A DNA stretch of 64,000 nt from Amnibacterium kyonggiense (GCF_004364555.1 NZ_SOAM01000001.1:1488001-1552000), one strand, 5' to 3'. Numbered from the stretch's first letter, positions 55,830 to 64,000 are shown. The notes: generated by a model not told the origin, from the letters alone. Translations and numbers: made by a program.

Positions 55830-56069
55830 TCAGAGGCGGAGCGACCAGTGCCGCACGGTGCTCTCGAGGCGGTCGTACCGGTACGGCACCGCGTCGCCCT
55901 CCGGCGCCCAGCCGAGCCGCGCGAGGAACGGAGTCGAGTCGGCGGCGTTCGTGTCGACGATGCCGGCACGGATCCGGTCGACCGCTCCGGCGGTCCGGGC
56001 GACCGCCGCGTCGTGCAGGCGGCGTCCGAGCCCCCGCCGCCGCACGTCCGGCGCGCCGATCGGCCGGAC
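55830..56069 (-). pseudogene. Remnant of a GNAT acetyltransferase (5' part missing)
   Basis: The reverse strand encodes about 79 residues with the acetyl-CoA loop VRRRGLGRRLHDAAV and the C-terminal FLARLGWAPEGDAVPY typical of GNAT proteins. The N-terminal half of the domain is missing. The frame continues upstream, but there it is the shifted reading of the lipoprotein hydrolase gene, with no GNAT similarity. Similarity begins within a few bases of the hydrolase stop (56071-56073), as if a deletion joined the two. A short ORF from an ATG at 56150 exists, but its first about 27 residues look spurious. Confidence 0.6.
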
Positions 56070-56070
56070 G

Positions 56071-56898
56071 TCAGGCACCCGGCGTCCGGTGCTTCTCGAA
56101 GAAGCGGACGACGGCGGCGGGGTCGTAGTTCGACGGGTCGCCGTGCTCACCGCTGGTCTGGATGTACGTGACCGACGCGCCGGCGGCCTTCGCCTCCGCG
56201 ACGCAGACGGCGGCGTTCGTCGCCGCGGTCACGACGGTGTCGGCGGGGGAGGCCCACACCATGAGCGGCGTATCCCCGACCCGCACCGGCGAGATCGGGG
56301 CCCGGCTGCGGCCCCGCCAGGCGTCGCGGATCGTCGCCTGGAACCGCGGCTCGCGCATCGTGCGGATGTCGCAGACCGGGAACCACGCCGTCGCCGCCCG
56401 CACGTCGGGCAGCGTCCGCGCCAGCTGCATCGTGGCGAGCCCGCCCATCGACTCGCCCATGAGGAAGACGTCGTGGAGGCGGTACCGCGCCTGCGTCCGC
56501 TCGATCAGCGACCGGTAGTCCGCGAGGCTCGCCGGGTCGCCCCACGCCTTGCCGTCCGCGTCGGCCGCCAGCACCGTGAAGCCCGCATCGCCGATCGCGT
56601 GGGCGACGGAGGCCTCCTCCCGGCGGCTCAGCAGCGACCACCGCGTCTGCCCCCACCCGTGCAGGAAGACGACGAGTCCGCCGTTCGACGTCTTCGGCAC
56701 GATGACGAGCGACGACGAGCGCTCGTCGTCGACGACCCGGCCGCCCGCGGCCCGCAGGTCGGCGGGGACGATCGTGGCCGTCGGACGCGGCGTCGCCTGC
56801 GGCGGCACGGTCGAGGACGCGACGCACCCGGCCAGCCCGACCTGCACGAGCAGTGCGACGGCGACGGCGAGCGCGGTGCGACGTGGGCGGCGGGGCAC
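56071..56898 (-). CDS. Alpha/beta-hydrolase lipoprotein
   Basis: A 275-residue exported protein. A signal helix ends in the lipobox LAGC (Cys about residue 25), so it should be anchored to the outer face of the membrane. The hydrolase domain has FLHGWGQTRW (oxyanion), nucleophile Ser in MGESMGG, Asp in SPADTVV and His in SGEHGDP. The substrate is unknown; the fold resembles dienelactone hydrolase/esterase types. GTG 56898 is chosen over GTGs at 56901 and 56937, because CAGAAT (56905-56910, reverse) ends six bases before it and the signal peptide then has normal length. Confidence 0.82.
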   Translation of the reverse strand: MPRRPRRTALAVAVALLVQVGLAGCVASSTVPPQATPRPTATIVPADLRAAGGRVVDDERSSSLVIVPKTSNGGLVVFLHGWGQTRWSLLSRREEASVAHAIGDAGFTVLAADADGKAWGDPASLADYRSLIERTQARYRLHDVFLMGESMGGLATMQLARTLPDVRAATAWFPVCDIRTMREPRFQATIRDAWRGRSRAPISPVRVGDTPLMVWASPADTVVTAATNAAVCVAEAKAAGASVTYIQTSGEHGDPSNYDPAAVVRFFEKHRTPGA

Positions 56899-57117
56899 CA
56901 CAGCATTCTGCGGGGAGCCCGACGCCGCGCCGCGCACGCCGGAGGTGCGGATGCGATCAGTGCCGAATCGTGACCGAGTCCCCCCGGAACGGGGCGCACG
57001 CCGCGGTCGTGGCCGCCGACGGCCGCCGCGTACGCTCGTCGCAGGCGCCGCGGCACACGTCCTCTCTTCACTCGACGACCGCGGCGACCACGAGCGGCCG
57101 CTCTCGGCCGCCCTGCC

Positions 57118-57165
57118 GCGGGATGCGCGGCACGCGTGCCGTCGCGCACGTGCCGCGCATCCCGC
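57118..57165. repeat. 17-bp perfect palindrome in a divergent spacer
   Basis: GCGGGATGCGCGGCACG (57118-57134) pairs perfectly with 57149-57165 around a 14-base centre. The spacer 56899-57199 lies between two divergent genes, so no transcript ends here and a terminator role is unlikely. The right arm ends 22 bases before the probable -10 element (GAGGAT, 57188-57193) of the methyltransferase gene. It may be a regulator-binding site or a dispersed palindrome. Apart from this, GAGCGGCCG/CGGCCGC near 57093-57110 and the promoters, nothing else was seen in the spacer. Confidence 0.6.
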
Positions 57166-57199
57166 CGAACCGCTCCCCGCCGTCGGGGAGGATGGTGCG

Positions 57200-58705
57200 G
57201 TGCAGCGCGACCCGGATCCCCAGCAGATCGCGGACCTCCGGGCGGATCTCGACGACGCCCGCTACACGGTCGACGGGCTCGCGGATGCGTGGGGCCCGAT
57301 CGCGGCGGAGGCGCTCGGTCGCGACGACCCCGAGCCGGCGCTCGCGGCGCTCGAACGGCGCCCCGCGACGCCGGCCGGCGTCCTCGGGGCGCTCTTCGTC
57401 CTCGGCGCCGCCCGGCCGGTGGGCGCCGTCGACAGCGCGCTGCCCCGGCTCGGGGCGGCGGGCGCGGAGCGGCTCGGCCTCGTCCGCGTGGACGGCGACG
57501 CGGTCCGGGCGGTCGTGGACCTCCGCCCGTACGCGCTGGCCGACGAGAGCGGGGTCGCGTCGTGGTGGATCGCCTCCGACCCGGGGGAGATGGCGCTCGG
57601 CGGCGAGCTGCCGGAGGAGCACGTGCTCGGCGCGGGCTCCGCCTCGACGACCCTGGCGCAGATCCTCGTGCCCACCGGTACCGGCCGCGTGCTCGATCTC
57701 GGGACCGGCAGCGGCGTGCAGGCGCTCATCGCCGCCCGCTCGGCCGGCACGGTCGTCGCGACGGACGTGTCGGCCCGTGCCCTCGACTTCGCCGGGTTCA
57801 ACGCGGCGCTGAACCGGGTGCGGCTCGACCTGCGGGAGGGCTCGCTCTACGAGCCGGTCGCGGACGAGCGGTTCGACCGCGTCGTGACGAATCCGCCGTT
57901 CGTCATCACCCCGCGGGTCGACGGGGTGCCCGCGTACACCTACCGGGACGGCGGCTTCGGCGGCGACGGGCTCGTCGAGGCGGTCGTGCGCGGAGCGGCC
58001 GAGCACCTCGCGCCCGGCGGCGTCGCGCAGCTGCTCGGCAACTGGGAGGTGCACGGCGACCAGGCCGCGACCCGGGAGCGGGTGCTCGGCTGGGCGGACG
58101 GCCTCGACGTCTGGGTCGTGCAGCGCGACCTCCTCGATCCCGCGCAGTACGCGGAGACCTGGGTGCGGGACGGCGGCGCGCAGCCCGGGACGGCGCGATT
58201 CCGGACGCTGGTCCGCGCGTGGCTCGACGACTTCGCCGCGCGCGGCGTCACCGCGATCGGCGCCGGGTACGTCACGCTGCGGGCGTCGCGCCGCGCCGCG
58301 ACCCTCCGGCGCTTCGAGCACCTCGACGGCGCCGTCGGCAGCGGCATCGGCGGCGCGATCGAGGCGGCGCTCGCGGCGCACGACCTCCAGCACGCGCTCG
58401 CCGACGACGCGCTCGCCGACACGGTGCTGGAGGTCGCGCCGGACGTCACCGAGCACCGGCACTACTGGCCGGGCGACGCGGACCCGACCGTGATCGAGCT
58501 CGTGCAGGGCACGGGGTTCGCGCGCGTCCGCCGCGTCGACACCGTGACGGCGGCCGTGGTCGGCGCGTCCGACGGCGAGCTGCCGCTCGGGGCGATCGTG
58601 GACGCGGTGGCGCGGCTCCTCGACGCGGATCCGGTCGACACGAGGGCCGCGGTCCTCCCGATCGTCCGGGAGCTGTGGTTCGAGGGCTTCCTCGCCCTCC
58701 GGTAG
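57200..58705 (+). CDS. Class I SAM-dependent methyltransferase with actinobacterial flanking domains (DUF7059/DUF7782 type)
   Basis: A 501-residue protein. Residues about 1-135 form a helical N-terminal domain. The methyltransferase core follows: VLDLGTGSGVQALIAA binds SAM, VVATDVSARAL is motif II, and TNPPFVI is the (N/D)PPF motif of enzymes that methylate amide or exocyclic amino groups. A C-terminal domain of about 170 residues follows. The layout fits a known actinobacterial family of unknown substrate. GTG 57200 is set by GAGGAT six bases upstream. The longer open frame upstream is non-coding by composition. Confidence 0.83.
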   Translation: MQRDPDPQQIADLRADLDDARYTVDGLADAWGPIAAEALGRDDPEPALAALERRPATPAGVLGALFVLGAARPVGAVDSALPRLGAAGAERLGLVRVDGDAVRAVVDLRPYALADESGVASWWIASDPGEMALGGELPEEHVLGAGSASTTLAQILVPTGTGRVLDLGTGSGVQALIAARSAGTVVATDVSARALDFAGFNAALNRVRLDLREGSLYEPVADERFDRVVTNPPFVITPRVDGVPAYTYRDGGFGGDGLVEAVVRGAAEHLAPGGVAQLLGNWEVHGDQAATRERVLGWADGLDVWVVQRDLLDPAQYAETWVRDGGAQPGTARFRTLVRAWLDDFAARGVTAIGAGYVTLRASRRAATLRRFEHLDGAVGSGIGGAIEAALAAHDLQHALADDALADTVLEVAPDVTEHRHYWPGDADPTVIELVQGTGFARVRRVDTVTAAVVGASDGELPLGAIVDAVARLLDADPVDTRAAVLPIVRELWFEGFLALR

Positions 58706-58723
58706 CGGGTCGGCCCGGCGGGG

Positions 58724-59215
58724 TCAGCCGGCCATGACGGTCTGGGCGAAGCCGTCGAGGCGCTCGCGGAGGCCCGCGATCCGGCGCTGCACGATCTCCT
58801 CCGGCGGCAGCTGCATCGGCGCCGCGGGCGGCGCGATGCGGATGATCGCGGAGCAGCCGAGGTCCGCGCAGATGTACGTGCCGACCGTGTCGCCCTTCCG
58901 GCCCGCTTCGCCGATCCGGGGCGCGGAGAAGAGCGTGACCTGGGCGCCGGGCTGCGGCATGTGGCAGAGCGAGCACATCGCGCTGATCCCGGAGCGGATC
59001 CGCCGCTCGGCCGCGCGCAGCACGAGCGACACCGGGCGGTCGCCCTGCCACACCGTGAGGTAGGCGCGCTGCGGCGCCTTCGCGTCGTGCCAGCCCAGGT
59101 ACTCGCGCTCGTCCCAGAGCACCTCGTGCAGGCCCGGCATCGGGAGCCGTTCGGCCTCGCCCCGCGTCGTGTTGACGAACGAGTCGCGGATCTGGTCCTC
59201 GGTGAGCGCCTGCAT
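58724..59215 (-). CDS. FBP/FusB-type treble-clef zinc-finger protein (EF-G-binding family)
   Basis: A 163-residue protein. The N-terminal part has LTEDQIRDSFVNTTRGEAERL, and the C-terminal zinc finger has SMCSLCHMP-type Cys ligands followed by GTYICADLGCSAII. This matches the FBP C-terminal treble-clef finger found in FusB-type proteins, which bind elongation factor G and can free it from fusidic acid. In this protein the EF-G link is by family only. TACCCT (59223-59228, reverse) lies seven bases before the ATG. It is followed by no hairpin. Confidence 0.82.
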   Translation of the reverse strand: MQALTEDQIRDSFVNTTRGEAERLPMPGLHEVLWDEREYLGWHDAKAPQRAYLTVWQGDRPVSLVLRAAERRIRSGISAMCSLCHMPQPGAQVTLFSAPRIGEAGRKGDTVGTYICADLGCSAIIRIAPPAAPMQLPPEEIVQRRIAGLRERLDGFAQTVMAG

Positions 59216-59232
59216 CGCTCCCAGGGTAGGAC

Positions 59233-59517
59233 TCAGCGCGTGAGCGGCCGCGCGTAGTCCGGGTGCTCGGCCAGGAAGTTGCGGACCATCGGGCACTGGG
59301 CGAGCGGGCGGATGCCGGCGCCCCTCGTGTCGTCGAGGCTCGCGCGGACCATCTGCGTCCCGTACCCGTGGTGCTCGTGCGCGACGTCGATCTCCGCGTG
59401 CGTGAACACGCGGCCCTCCTCGGTGTTCCGGTACAGGAGCTCGCCGATCGGTTCGCCGTCGAGCACCGCGACGTAGCGCTGGTGCTCCTCGTCGTGCCGG
59501 GTCTCGATGTCCGCCAT
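59233..59517 (-). CDS. Small GNAT-like N-acetyltransferase (YidJ/YjdJ type)
   Basis: A 94-residue protein of the shortest GNAT class. It has [41 protein letters not shown] (acetyl-CoA loop HHGYGTQ) and [15 protein letters not shown]. The substrate is unknown. CAGGAT (59524-59529, reverse) lies six bases before the ATG. It ends 17 bases before the FBP-domain gene on the same strand, yet that gene has its own promoter. Confidence 0.85.
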   Translation of the reverse strand: MADIETRHDEEHQRYVAVLDGEPIGELLYRNTEEGRVFTHAEIDVAHEHHGYGTQMVRASLDDTRGAGIRPLAQCPMVRNFLAEHPDYARPLTR

Positions 59518-59581
59518 GCGGTCATCCTGCACGGCGACCCCGACAGCGGCAATCAGGTGCCGAAGCGGGAGGATCGTCCGC

Positions 59582-61024
59582 GTGAGCGCTCCGGACGTCG
59601 TCGTGGTCGGCGCGGGACCGAACGGCCTCGCCGCGGCTGTGACGGCCGCGCGCGCCGGTCTCCGCGTGCTCGTCGTCGAGGCGGCCGACCGCCCAGGCGG
59701 CGCCGCCCGCACCGAGGAGGTCACGCTGCCGGGCTTCCGGCACGACCTCGGCGCCGCGGTGCACCCCATGGCGCTCGCGTCCCCCTTCTTCCGCGCGTTC
59801 GGCCTCGCGGACCGAGTGCCGTTCCGGACCCCGGAGGCCTCCTACGCCCACCCGTTCGACGACGGCACCGCCGCGATCGCGTGGCGGGACCTCGACCGCA
59901 CCGCGAGCGGCCTCGGCGCGGACGGCCCCGCCTACCGGCGCCTGCTCGGGCCGCTCGTCGACCGGGCCGACGGCGTCGCCCTGTTCACCCTCGGGCCGGT
60001 CCTGCGCGTGCCCCGCGACCCCGCCACCGCGGTGCGCTTCGGGCTCGCGACGCTCGACCAGGGCGGCCCGGGCTGGAACGCGCGCTGGCGCGGCCGGGAG
60101 GCGCCCGCGCTGCTCACCGGCGTGATGGCGCACACGGTCCGGCCCATGCCGTCGCTGCCGTCCGCCGGTGCGGGGCTCGCGCTCGCCGTGCAGGCGCACG
60201 CGGTCGGGTGGCCGATCCCCGTCGGCGGCACCGGGGCGATCGCCGACGCGCTCGTCGAGGACCTGGTCGCCCACGGCGGCCGGATCGAGACCGGCCGGAC
60301 CGTCGCCGACCTCCGCGACCTGCCGGCGGCGCGCGCCACCGTGCTCGACACGAGCGTCCCGGCGCTGCTGGCGATCGCCGGGCGGCGGCTCGCCCCGCTG
60401 GTGCGCGCCTGGCTGCGCACCGTCCGGTTCGGCTCGGGCGTGGGCAAGGTCGACTTCGCGCTCGACGGCCCCGTGCCCTGGCTCGACCCGACCGCGCGGA
60501 CCGCCGTCACCCTGCACCTCGGCGGCCCGCGCGCAGCCGTCGCGGCCGCGGAGCACGAGGTCGCCCGCGGCCGGGTGCCGGACCGCCCCTACGTGCTCGT
60601 GGCGCAGCCGAGCGTGCTCGATCCGACCCGAGCGCCGCAGGGCAAGCACGTGCTCTGGACGTACACGCACCTGCCGCACGGCTCGACCCTCGACCCGACG
60701 GCGCTGATCACGGACGCGGTCGAGCGGCTGGCTCCCGGTTTCCGCGACCTCGTCCTCGCCGCGAACGCGCGGAGCGCGGCGGACATCGGCGCCTGGGACG
60801 CGAACCTCGGCGGCGGGGACATCGCCGCGGGCGCGGTCACCCTCCGGCAGCTGCTCGCGCGCCCCGTCCCGACCGGCGACCCGTGGCACCTGGGCGACGG
60901 CCTCTACCTCTGCTCCGCCGCGGCCGCGCCCGGGCCGGGCGTCCACGGCCAGGGCGGTCATCTCGCGGCGCGCTCGTTCCTCCGCCGCGAGTTCGGGATC
61001 GCGGAGGCGCCCGCGCTGCGGTGA
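59582..61024 (+). CDS. FAD-dependent oxidoreductase, phytoene desaturase/PYROXD2-like
   Basis: A 480-residue flavoprotein. The dinucleotide-binding motif [20 protein letters not shown] is near residue 6, followed by [17 protein letters not shown]. The C-terminal FAD motif [20 protein letters not shown] is typical of the PYROXD2/phytoene-desaturase-like group. No carotenoid genes are nearby, so a carotenoid role is not supported. GGAGGA (59568-59573) gives an ordinary ribosome site for GTG 59582. Confidence 0.83.
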   Translation: MSAPDVVVVGAGPNGLAAAVTAARAGLRVLVVEAADRPGGAARTEEVTLPGFRHDLGAAVHPMALASPFFRAFGLADRVPFRTPEASYAHPFDDGTAAIAWRDLDRTASGLGADGPAYRRLLGPLVDRADGVALFTLGPVLRVPRDPATAVRFGLATLDQGGPGWNARWRGREAPALLTGVMAHTVRPMPSLPSAGAGLALAVQAHAVGWPIPVGGTGAIADALVEDLVAHGGRIETGRTVADLRDLPAARATVLDTSVPALLAIAGRRLAPLVRAWLRTVRFGSGVGKVDFALDGPVPWLDPTARTAVTLHLGGPRAAVAAAEHEVARGRVPDRPYVLVAQPSVLDPTRAPQGKHVLWTYTHLPHGSTLDPTALITDAVERLAPGFRDLVLAANARSAADIGAWDANLGGGDIAAGAVTLRQLLARPVPTGDPWHLGDGLYLCSAAAAPGPGVHGQGGHLAARSFLRREFGIAEAPALR

Positions 61025-61074
61025 GGCGCCGGCCTCGCACCGCTCGTCCAGCCGGCGGCGGGGAGCATCGGTCC

Positions 61075-61899
61075 GTGGCATCCAAGGTCTGGTTCATCAC
61101 GGGCACCTCGCGCGGCTTCGGCCGGGAGTGGGCGATCGCAGCGCTCGATCGCGGCGACCGCGTCGCGGCGACGGCGCGCTCGACCGACTCCCTCGACGAC
61201 CTGGTCGAGCGGTACGGCGACGCGATCCTGCCGCTCGAGCTCGACGTCACCGACAAGGCGGCGGTCGACACCGCGGTGCAGCGCACGCTCGAGCGGTTCG
61301 GCCGCATCGACATCGCGATCAACAACGCCGGCTACGGCCACTTCGGCTTCGTCGAGGAGGTGTCGGAGGCCGAGCTGCGCGCCCAGCTCGAGACCAACCT
61401 GTTCGGCGCGGTGTGGGTGACCCAGGCGGTGCTGCCCGCGATGCGCGAGCAGGGCTCGGGCCACGTCATCCAGGTGTCGTCGATCGGCGGCATCAGCGCC
61501 TTCCCGCTCGTCGGCGCGTACCACGCGTCGAAGTGGGCGCTCGAGGGCATCTCGCAGTCGCTCGCGCAGGAGGTCGCCCAGTTCGGGATCAAGGTCACCC
61601 TGATCGAGCCGGGCGGCTTCTCGACCGACTGGGCGGGTCCGTCGGCGAAGCACTCCGAGGAGCTGCCCGCCTACGCCGACTACCGCACGGCGGTCCAGGA
61701 GCAGCGCGCGAGCCGCAACGGCACCCCGGGCGACCCGGAGGCGACCCGCGGTCCGATCCTCGAGCTCGTGGACGCGGAGGAGCCGCCGCTGCGGGTCTTC
61801 TTCGGCCGCAGCCCGCTCGGGATCGCGAAGGCCGACTACGCGAAGCGCATCGAGACGTGGGAGCAGTGGCAGCCGCTCTCCGAGCGCGCGCAGGGCTGA
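61075..61899 (+). CDS. Short-chain dehydrogenase/reductase
   Basis: A 274-residue classical SDR. The NAD(P) motif is TGTSRGFGREWA, then NNAGYG, Ser in VSSIGG and the catalytic YHASK. A C-terminal extension (LRVFFGRSPLGIAKADYAKR) is typical of the large group that reduces diverse ketones; the substrate is unknown. The GTG at 61075 follows the oxidoreductase stop by 50 bases, with GAGCAT six bases before it as a weak -10 candidate. Confidence 0.85.
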   Translation: MASKVWFITGTSRGFGREWAIAALDRGDRVAATARSTDSLDDLVERYGDAILPLELDVTDKAAVDTAVQRTLERFGRIDIAINNAGYGHFGFVEEVSEAELRAQLETNLFGAVWVTQAVLPAMREQGSGHVIQVSSIGGISAFPLVGAYHASKWALEGISQSLAQEVAQFGIKVTLIEPGGFSTDWAGPSAKHSEELPAYADYRTAVQEQRASRNGTPGDPEATRGPILELVDAEEPPLRVFFGRSPLGIAKADYAKRIETWEQWQPLSERAQG

Positions 61900-61957
61900 C
61901 CGTTTCCACCGCGTTACGGATTCGTCCGGATCGAGGGCCTGCCCGTAGCGTTCGTGC

Positions 61958-63433
61958 GTGACCACGGTGGAGACCCCCGTCAAGCAGTCGTTCGTCGAAC
62001 CCGGGGGCATCGAGGCGATCCCGGTCGCCCGACGCCACGGATCGCCGTGGCAGCTCCTCGCGACGTGGAGCGCCCCGAACCTCGAGTTCGCGACCGTGTA
62101 CGTCGGCGTGATCGCGGTCGCCTTCTTCGGGCTCGGCTTCCCGCAGGCGATGGTCGCGCTCGTCCTCGGGAACGCGCTCGGCGCGATCACTCAGGGGATC
62201 CTGTCCGCATGGGGCCCGCGTGACGGCGTCGCGCAGATGGTGCTCGGCCGCGTCGCGTTCGGCACCCGCGGCAACATCCTCCCCGCCGGGCTGAACACCG
62301 TGATGGCGGGCCTCGGCTGGTTCGCCACGAACTCGGTGAGCGGGGCGTTCGCGCTCGCGACGCTCACGACGATGCCGGTGTGGCTCGCGCTCCTCATCAT
62401 CGTCGTCGTCCAGGTCGGCGTCGCGATCGTGGGGCACAACTTCGTGCAGCTCTTCGAGCGCTACGCGACGGTCGTGCTCGGCGTGATCTTCCTGCTCGCG
62501 GCGGTGTTCGCACTGCTGGCGGGGCACCTGGGCGGCGGCGCGGGAGGCGGACCGGCCGGCTTCAACGCCGGCTTCGGCGGCTTCACCGTCGCGATGGCGG
62601 CCGCGTTCGGCTACGCCGCCGGCTGGAACCCGTACGCGGCCGACTACACGCGATACCTCGCCCCGACGACCTCGAAGGTGAAGATCGGGCTGGCGGCGGG
62701 CATCGGGAACTTCGTGTCCTGCACCGTGCTGATGGCGGCCGGCGCCGCGGCGGCGACCGCCGTGAGCTTCGGGAAGGCGAACCCGACCGACCTCTTCACC
62801 TCCGCGGACGTGATGCCGGTCGTGATCGGGAAGCTCACGCTGCTCGCGATCTTCTTCGGCGCGATCTCCGCGAACGCGCTGAACATCTACTCCGGCGCGA
62901 TGAGCTTCCTCGCCGTGGGCATCCGCATCCCGCTCACCCTGCGGCGCGCGCTCGTCGCCGGCGCGTTCGGAGTGATCGGGTTCTTCATCGCCCTCGCGGC
63001 GAGCGGCGACCCCTCCGGCTCCTACGAGAACTTCCTGCTCGTCATCGCGTACTGGATCGCGCCGTGGCTGGGGGTCGTGCTCGCCGACCGCTGGTACCGC
63101 CGGGGGACGGGCATCGCGCGCTTCCTCGCGGACGACGCCCGGTACGTGAACTGGCCGGGCTTCATCGCCCTCGCCGTGGGGATCGTGGTGCCGATCTGGC
63201 TGTTCGCGAACCAGACGCTCTACACCGGCGTCCTCGTCGCGCCGACCGAGCGGTTCTCCGGCGGCTTCGTGGCCGACTACGGCATCGGCGACCTGACGCC
63301 GCTCGTCGGGTTCGTGCTGGCGGTCGTCGTGTACTTCGTCCTCGTACCGGTGTTCCGCCCCGCGCGCGGCGCCGCGCTCCCGGCGAGCGGCTACGAGGAG
63401 CCCGTCCACGTCGACGCGGCGAGCGAGCGATGA
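61958..63433 (+). CDS. NCS1-family cytosine/purine permease
   Basis: A 491-residue transporter with about twelve helices. The N-terminal stretch WSAPNLEFATVYVGVIAVAFFGLGF and the region AAGWNPYAADYTRYL, which contains the substrate-site residues of the family, identify NCS1 permeases. Cytosine is the likely cargo because the next gene, overlapping by four bases, encodes a cytosine deaminase. TAGCGT (61946-61951) ends six bases before the GTG, so the mRNA is probably leaderless. Confidence 0.9.
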   Translation: MTTVETPVKQSFVEPGGIEAIPVARRHGSPWQLLATWSAPNLEFATVYVGVIAVAFFGLGFPQAMVALVLGNALGAITQGILSAWGPRDGVAQMVLGRVAFGTRGNILPAGLNTVMAGLGWFATNSVSGAFALATLTTMPVWLALLIIVVVQVGVAIVGHNFVQLFERYATVVLGVIFLLAAVFALLAGHLGGGAGGGPAGFNAGFGGFTVAMAAAFGYAAGWNPYAADYTRYLAPTTSKVKIGLAAGIGNFVSCTVLMAAGAAAATAVSFGKANPTDLFTSADVMPVVIGKLTLLAIFFGAISANALNIYSGAMSFLAVGIRIPLTLRRALVAGAFGVIGFFIALAASGDPSGSYENFLLVIAYWIAPWLGVVLADRWYRRGTGIARFLADDARYVNWPGFIALAVGIVVPIWLFANQTLYTGVLVAPTERFSGGFVADYGIGDLTPLVGFVLAVVVYFVLVPVFRPARGAALPASGYEEPVHVDAASER

Positions 63434-63891
63434 GCGACGCTCGCTACCCGACCGATGCCGACAAGCTCGCGGTCGCGGCGGAGCAGGCCCGGATCGGGCT
63501 CGCGGAGGGCGGGATCCCGATCGGCGCCGCGCTGTTCGACGGGGAGGACCGGCTGCTCGGCGCCGGCCACAACCGGCGGGTGCAGGACGACGACGCCTCC
63601 GTCCACGGCGAGACGGACGCGTTCCGCAACGCCGGGCGGCAGCGCTCCTACCGCGACACGACGATGGCGACGACGCTGTCGCCCTGCTGGTACTGCAGCG
63701 GCCTGATCCGGCAGTTCGGCATCGGTCGCGTGATCGTGGGCGACGACGTGAACTTCCTCGGCGGGCAGGACTGGGTCGCGGAGCACGGCGCCCACGTCAC
63801 CGTGGTCGACGACCCGGAGCTGATCGCGATGATGGGCGACTTCATCGCCGCGAACCCGGCGCTCTGGAACGAGGACATCGGCGAGGACTGA
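63430..63891 (+). CDS. Cytosine deaminase, yeast Fcy1-like CDA-fold type
   Basis: A 153-residue zinc deaminase of the small cytidine-deaminase fold. The zinc site is His59-x-Glu61 (VHGETDAFRNAG) with Cys86 and Cys89 (PCWYC). Further matches to yeast Fcy1 are the VNF after the second strand and the C-terminal run NPALWNEDIGED (yeast ends in a similar W-EDIGE). E. coli CodA is an unrelated amidohydrolase. Its ATG overlaps the permease stop (ATGA). It should convert cytosine to uracil and ammonia; action on a related base is possible. Confidence 0.88.
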   Translation: MSDARYPTDADKLAVAAEQARIGLAEGGIPIGAALFDGEDRLLGAGHNRRVQDDDASVHGETDAFRNAGRQRSYRDTTMATTLSPCWYCSGLIRQFGIGRVIVGDDVNFLGGQDWVAEHGAHVTVVDDPELIAMMGDFIAANPALWNEDIGED

Positions 63892-63898
63892 TCCTCCC

Positions 63899-63992
63899 GG
63901 ATCCGCAGATCCTCCGCGGATCCGCGGATCGGCCGCGACACGCCGGCGCGGCGGTCGGCCGCTCCGGCGTGTCGGACGAGAACTGCGGATCC
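63899..63992 (+). terminator. Nested palindrome after the deaminase gene
   Basis: GGATCCGCAG (63899-63908) pairs with CTGCGGATCC (63983-63992), and inside it CGACACGCCGG (63936-63946) pairs perfectly with 63964-63974. Direct repeats of GCGGATC lie between. It begins seven bases after the deaminase stop and probably ends that transcript. The right end of the window is reached before the next gene. Confidence 0.65.
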
Positions 63993-64000
63993 GCGATGCC

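Noticed and set aside
57093-57110. GAGCGGCCG…CGGCCGC as a separate regulatory palindrome
   Set aside because: Short CGGCCG palindromes are frequent at this GC content; only the longer 17-bp palindrome next to it was kept.
56549-57199. Forward extension of the methyltransferase frame by about 217 codons
   Set aside because: It runs antisense through the lipoprotein hydrolase and across its divergent promoter. The conserved N-terminal domain begins at GTG 57200, right after a -10-like element.
59582-61024. Carotenoid phytoene desaturase
   Set aside because: FAD motifs fit the wider PYROXD2/desaturase group, but no crtB, crtE or cyclase gene is near, so a carotenoid role is not supported.

Overview
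The window is very GC-rich (third codon positions almost all G or C), uses many GTG starts, and carries the block rpsP–khpA–rimM–trmD … rplS–lepB–rnhB–DUF2469–yraN–comM–dprA–xerC … rpsB–tsf–pyrH–frr–cdsA. That block is typical of Actinobacteria. Together with the glycogen/GlgE genes, the LigA form and the DivIVA-type proteins it suggests a Microbacteriaceae-like actinobacterium; the genus cannot be told from the sequence. It is a chromosomal, mostly housekeeping region. No insertion sequence, prophage, CRISPR array or tRNA/rRNA gene was seen.

Layout. 1–670: 3' part of a carboxylate-amine ligase, divergent from 806–5387, an oleA–oleBC–oleD operon for head-to-head condensation of fatty acyl chains into long-chain olefins, with OleB and OleC fused. 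5413–8324: a small membrane protein, then rpsP–khpA–rimM–trmD. 8372–9741: map (reverse) and a four-helix membrane protein. 9799–17739: rplS, lepB, rnhB, DUF2469, a deazaflavin-type oxidoreductase, yraN, comM, dprA, a phosphoesterase and a Xer recombinase. 17747–24693: an M23 protein divergent from rpsB–tsf, a Tat-exported protein lodged between tsf and pyrH, then pyrH–frr–cdsA and a DivIVA-motif protein. 24749–33380: secreted transglycosylase-like protein, zinc-ribbon protein, hydrolase, AI-2E-type transporter with a DivIVA-like coiled-coil protein, a large membrane protein, a thioredoxin/TPR protein and a sugar-phosphate transferase. 33602–42864: alpha-glucan metabolism (glgB, glgE, glgP, glgX). 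42885–54289: cysteine desulfurase, S53 peptidase, mnmA, ligA, GNAT, SGNH hydrolase and gatCAB. 54381–63891: accessory genes (ATPase, membrane protein, lipoprotein hydrolase with a GNAT remnant downstream, methyltransferase, FusB-type zinc-finger protein, GNAT, FAD oxidoreductase, SDR) and a cytosine/purine permease with a yeast-Fcy1-like cytosine deaminase.

How the genes work together. OleA, OleBC and OleD form a complete pathway. GlgE/GlgB build branched alpha-glucan, while GlgP/GlgX degrade it; glgE and glgP share a divergent control region with a LacI-type palindrome. The cysteine desulfurase could feed sulfur to MnmA for tRNA 2-thiouridine. GatCAB makes Gln-tRNA/Asn-tRNA by transamidation. 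Permease and deaminase would import and deaminate cytosine.

Two properties stand out. First, over twenty genes start exactly 6 or 7 bases after a -10-like hexamer (A at position 2, T at position 6), which implies leaderless transcripts; this also fixes several start codons. Second, gene ends carry long, near-perfect hairpins without T tracts, and three copies of one palindromic repeat (core GGTGCGCAC) occur at 15793, 40772 and 50101, one of them inside the dprA reading frame.
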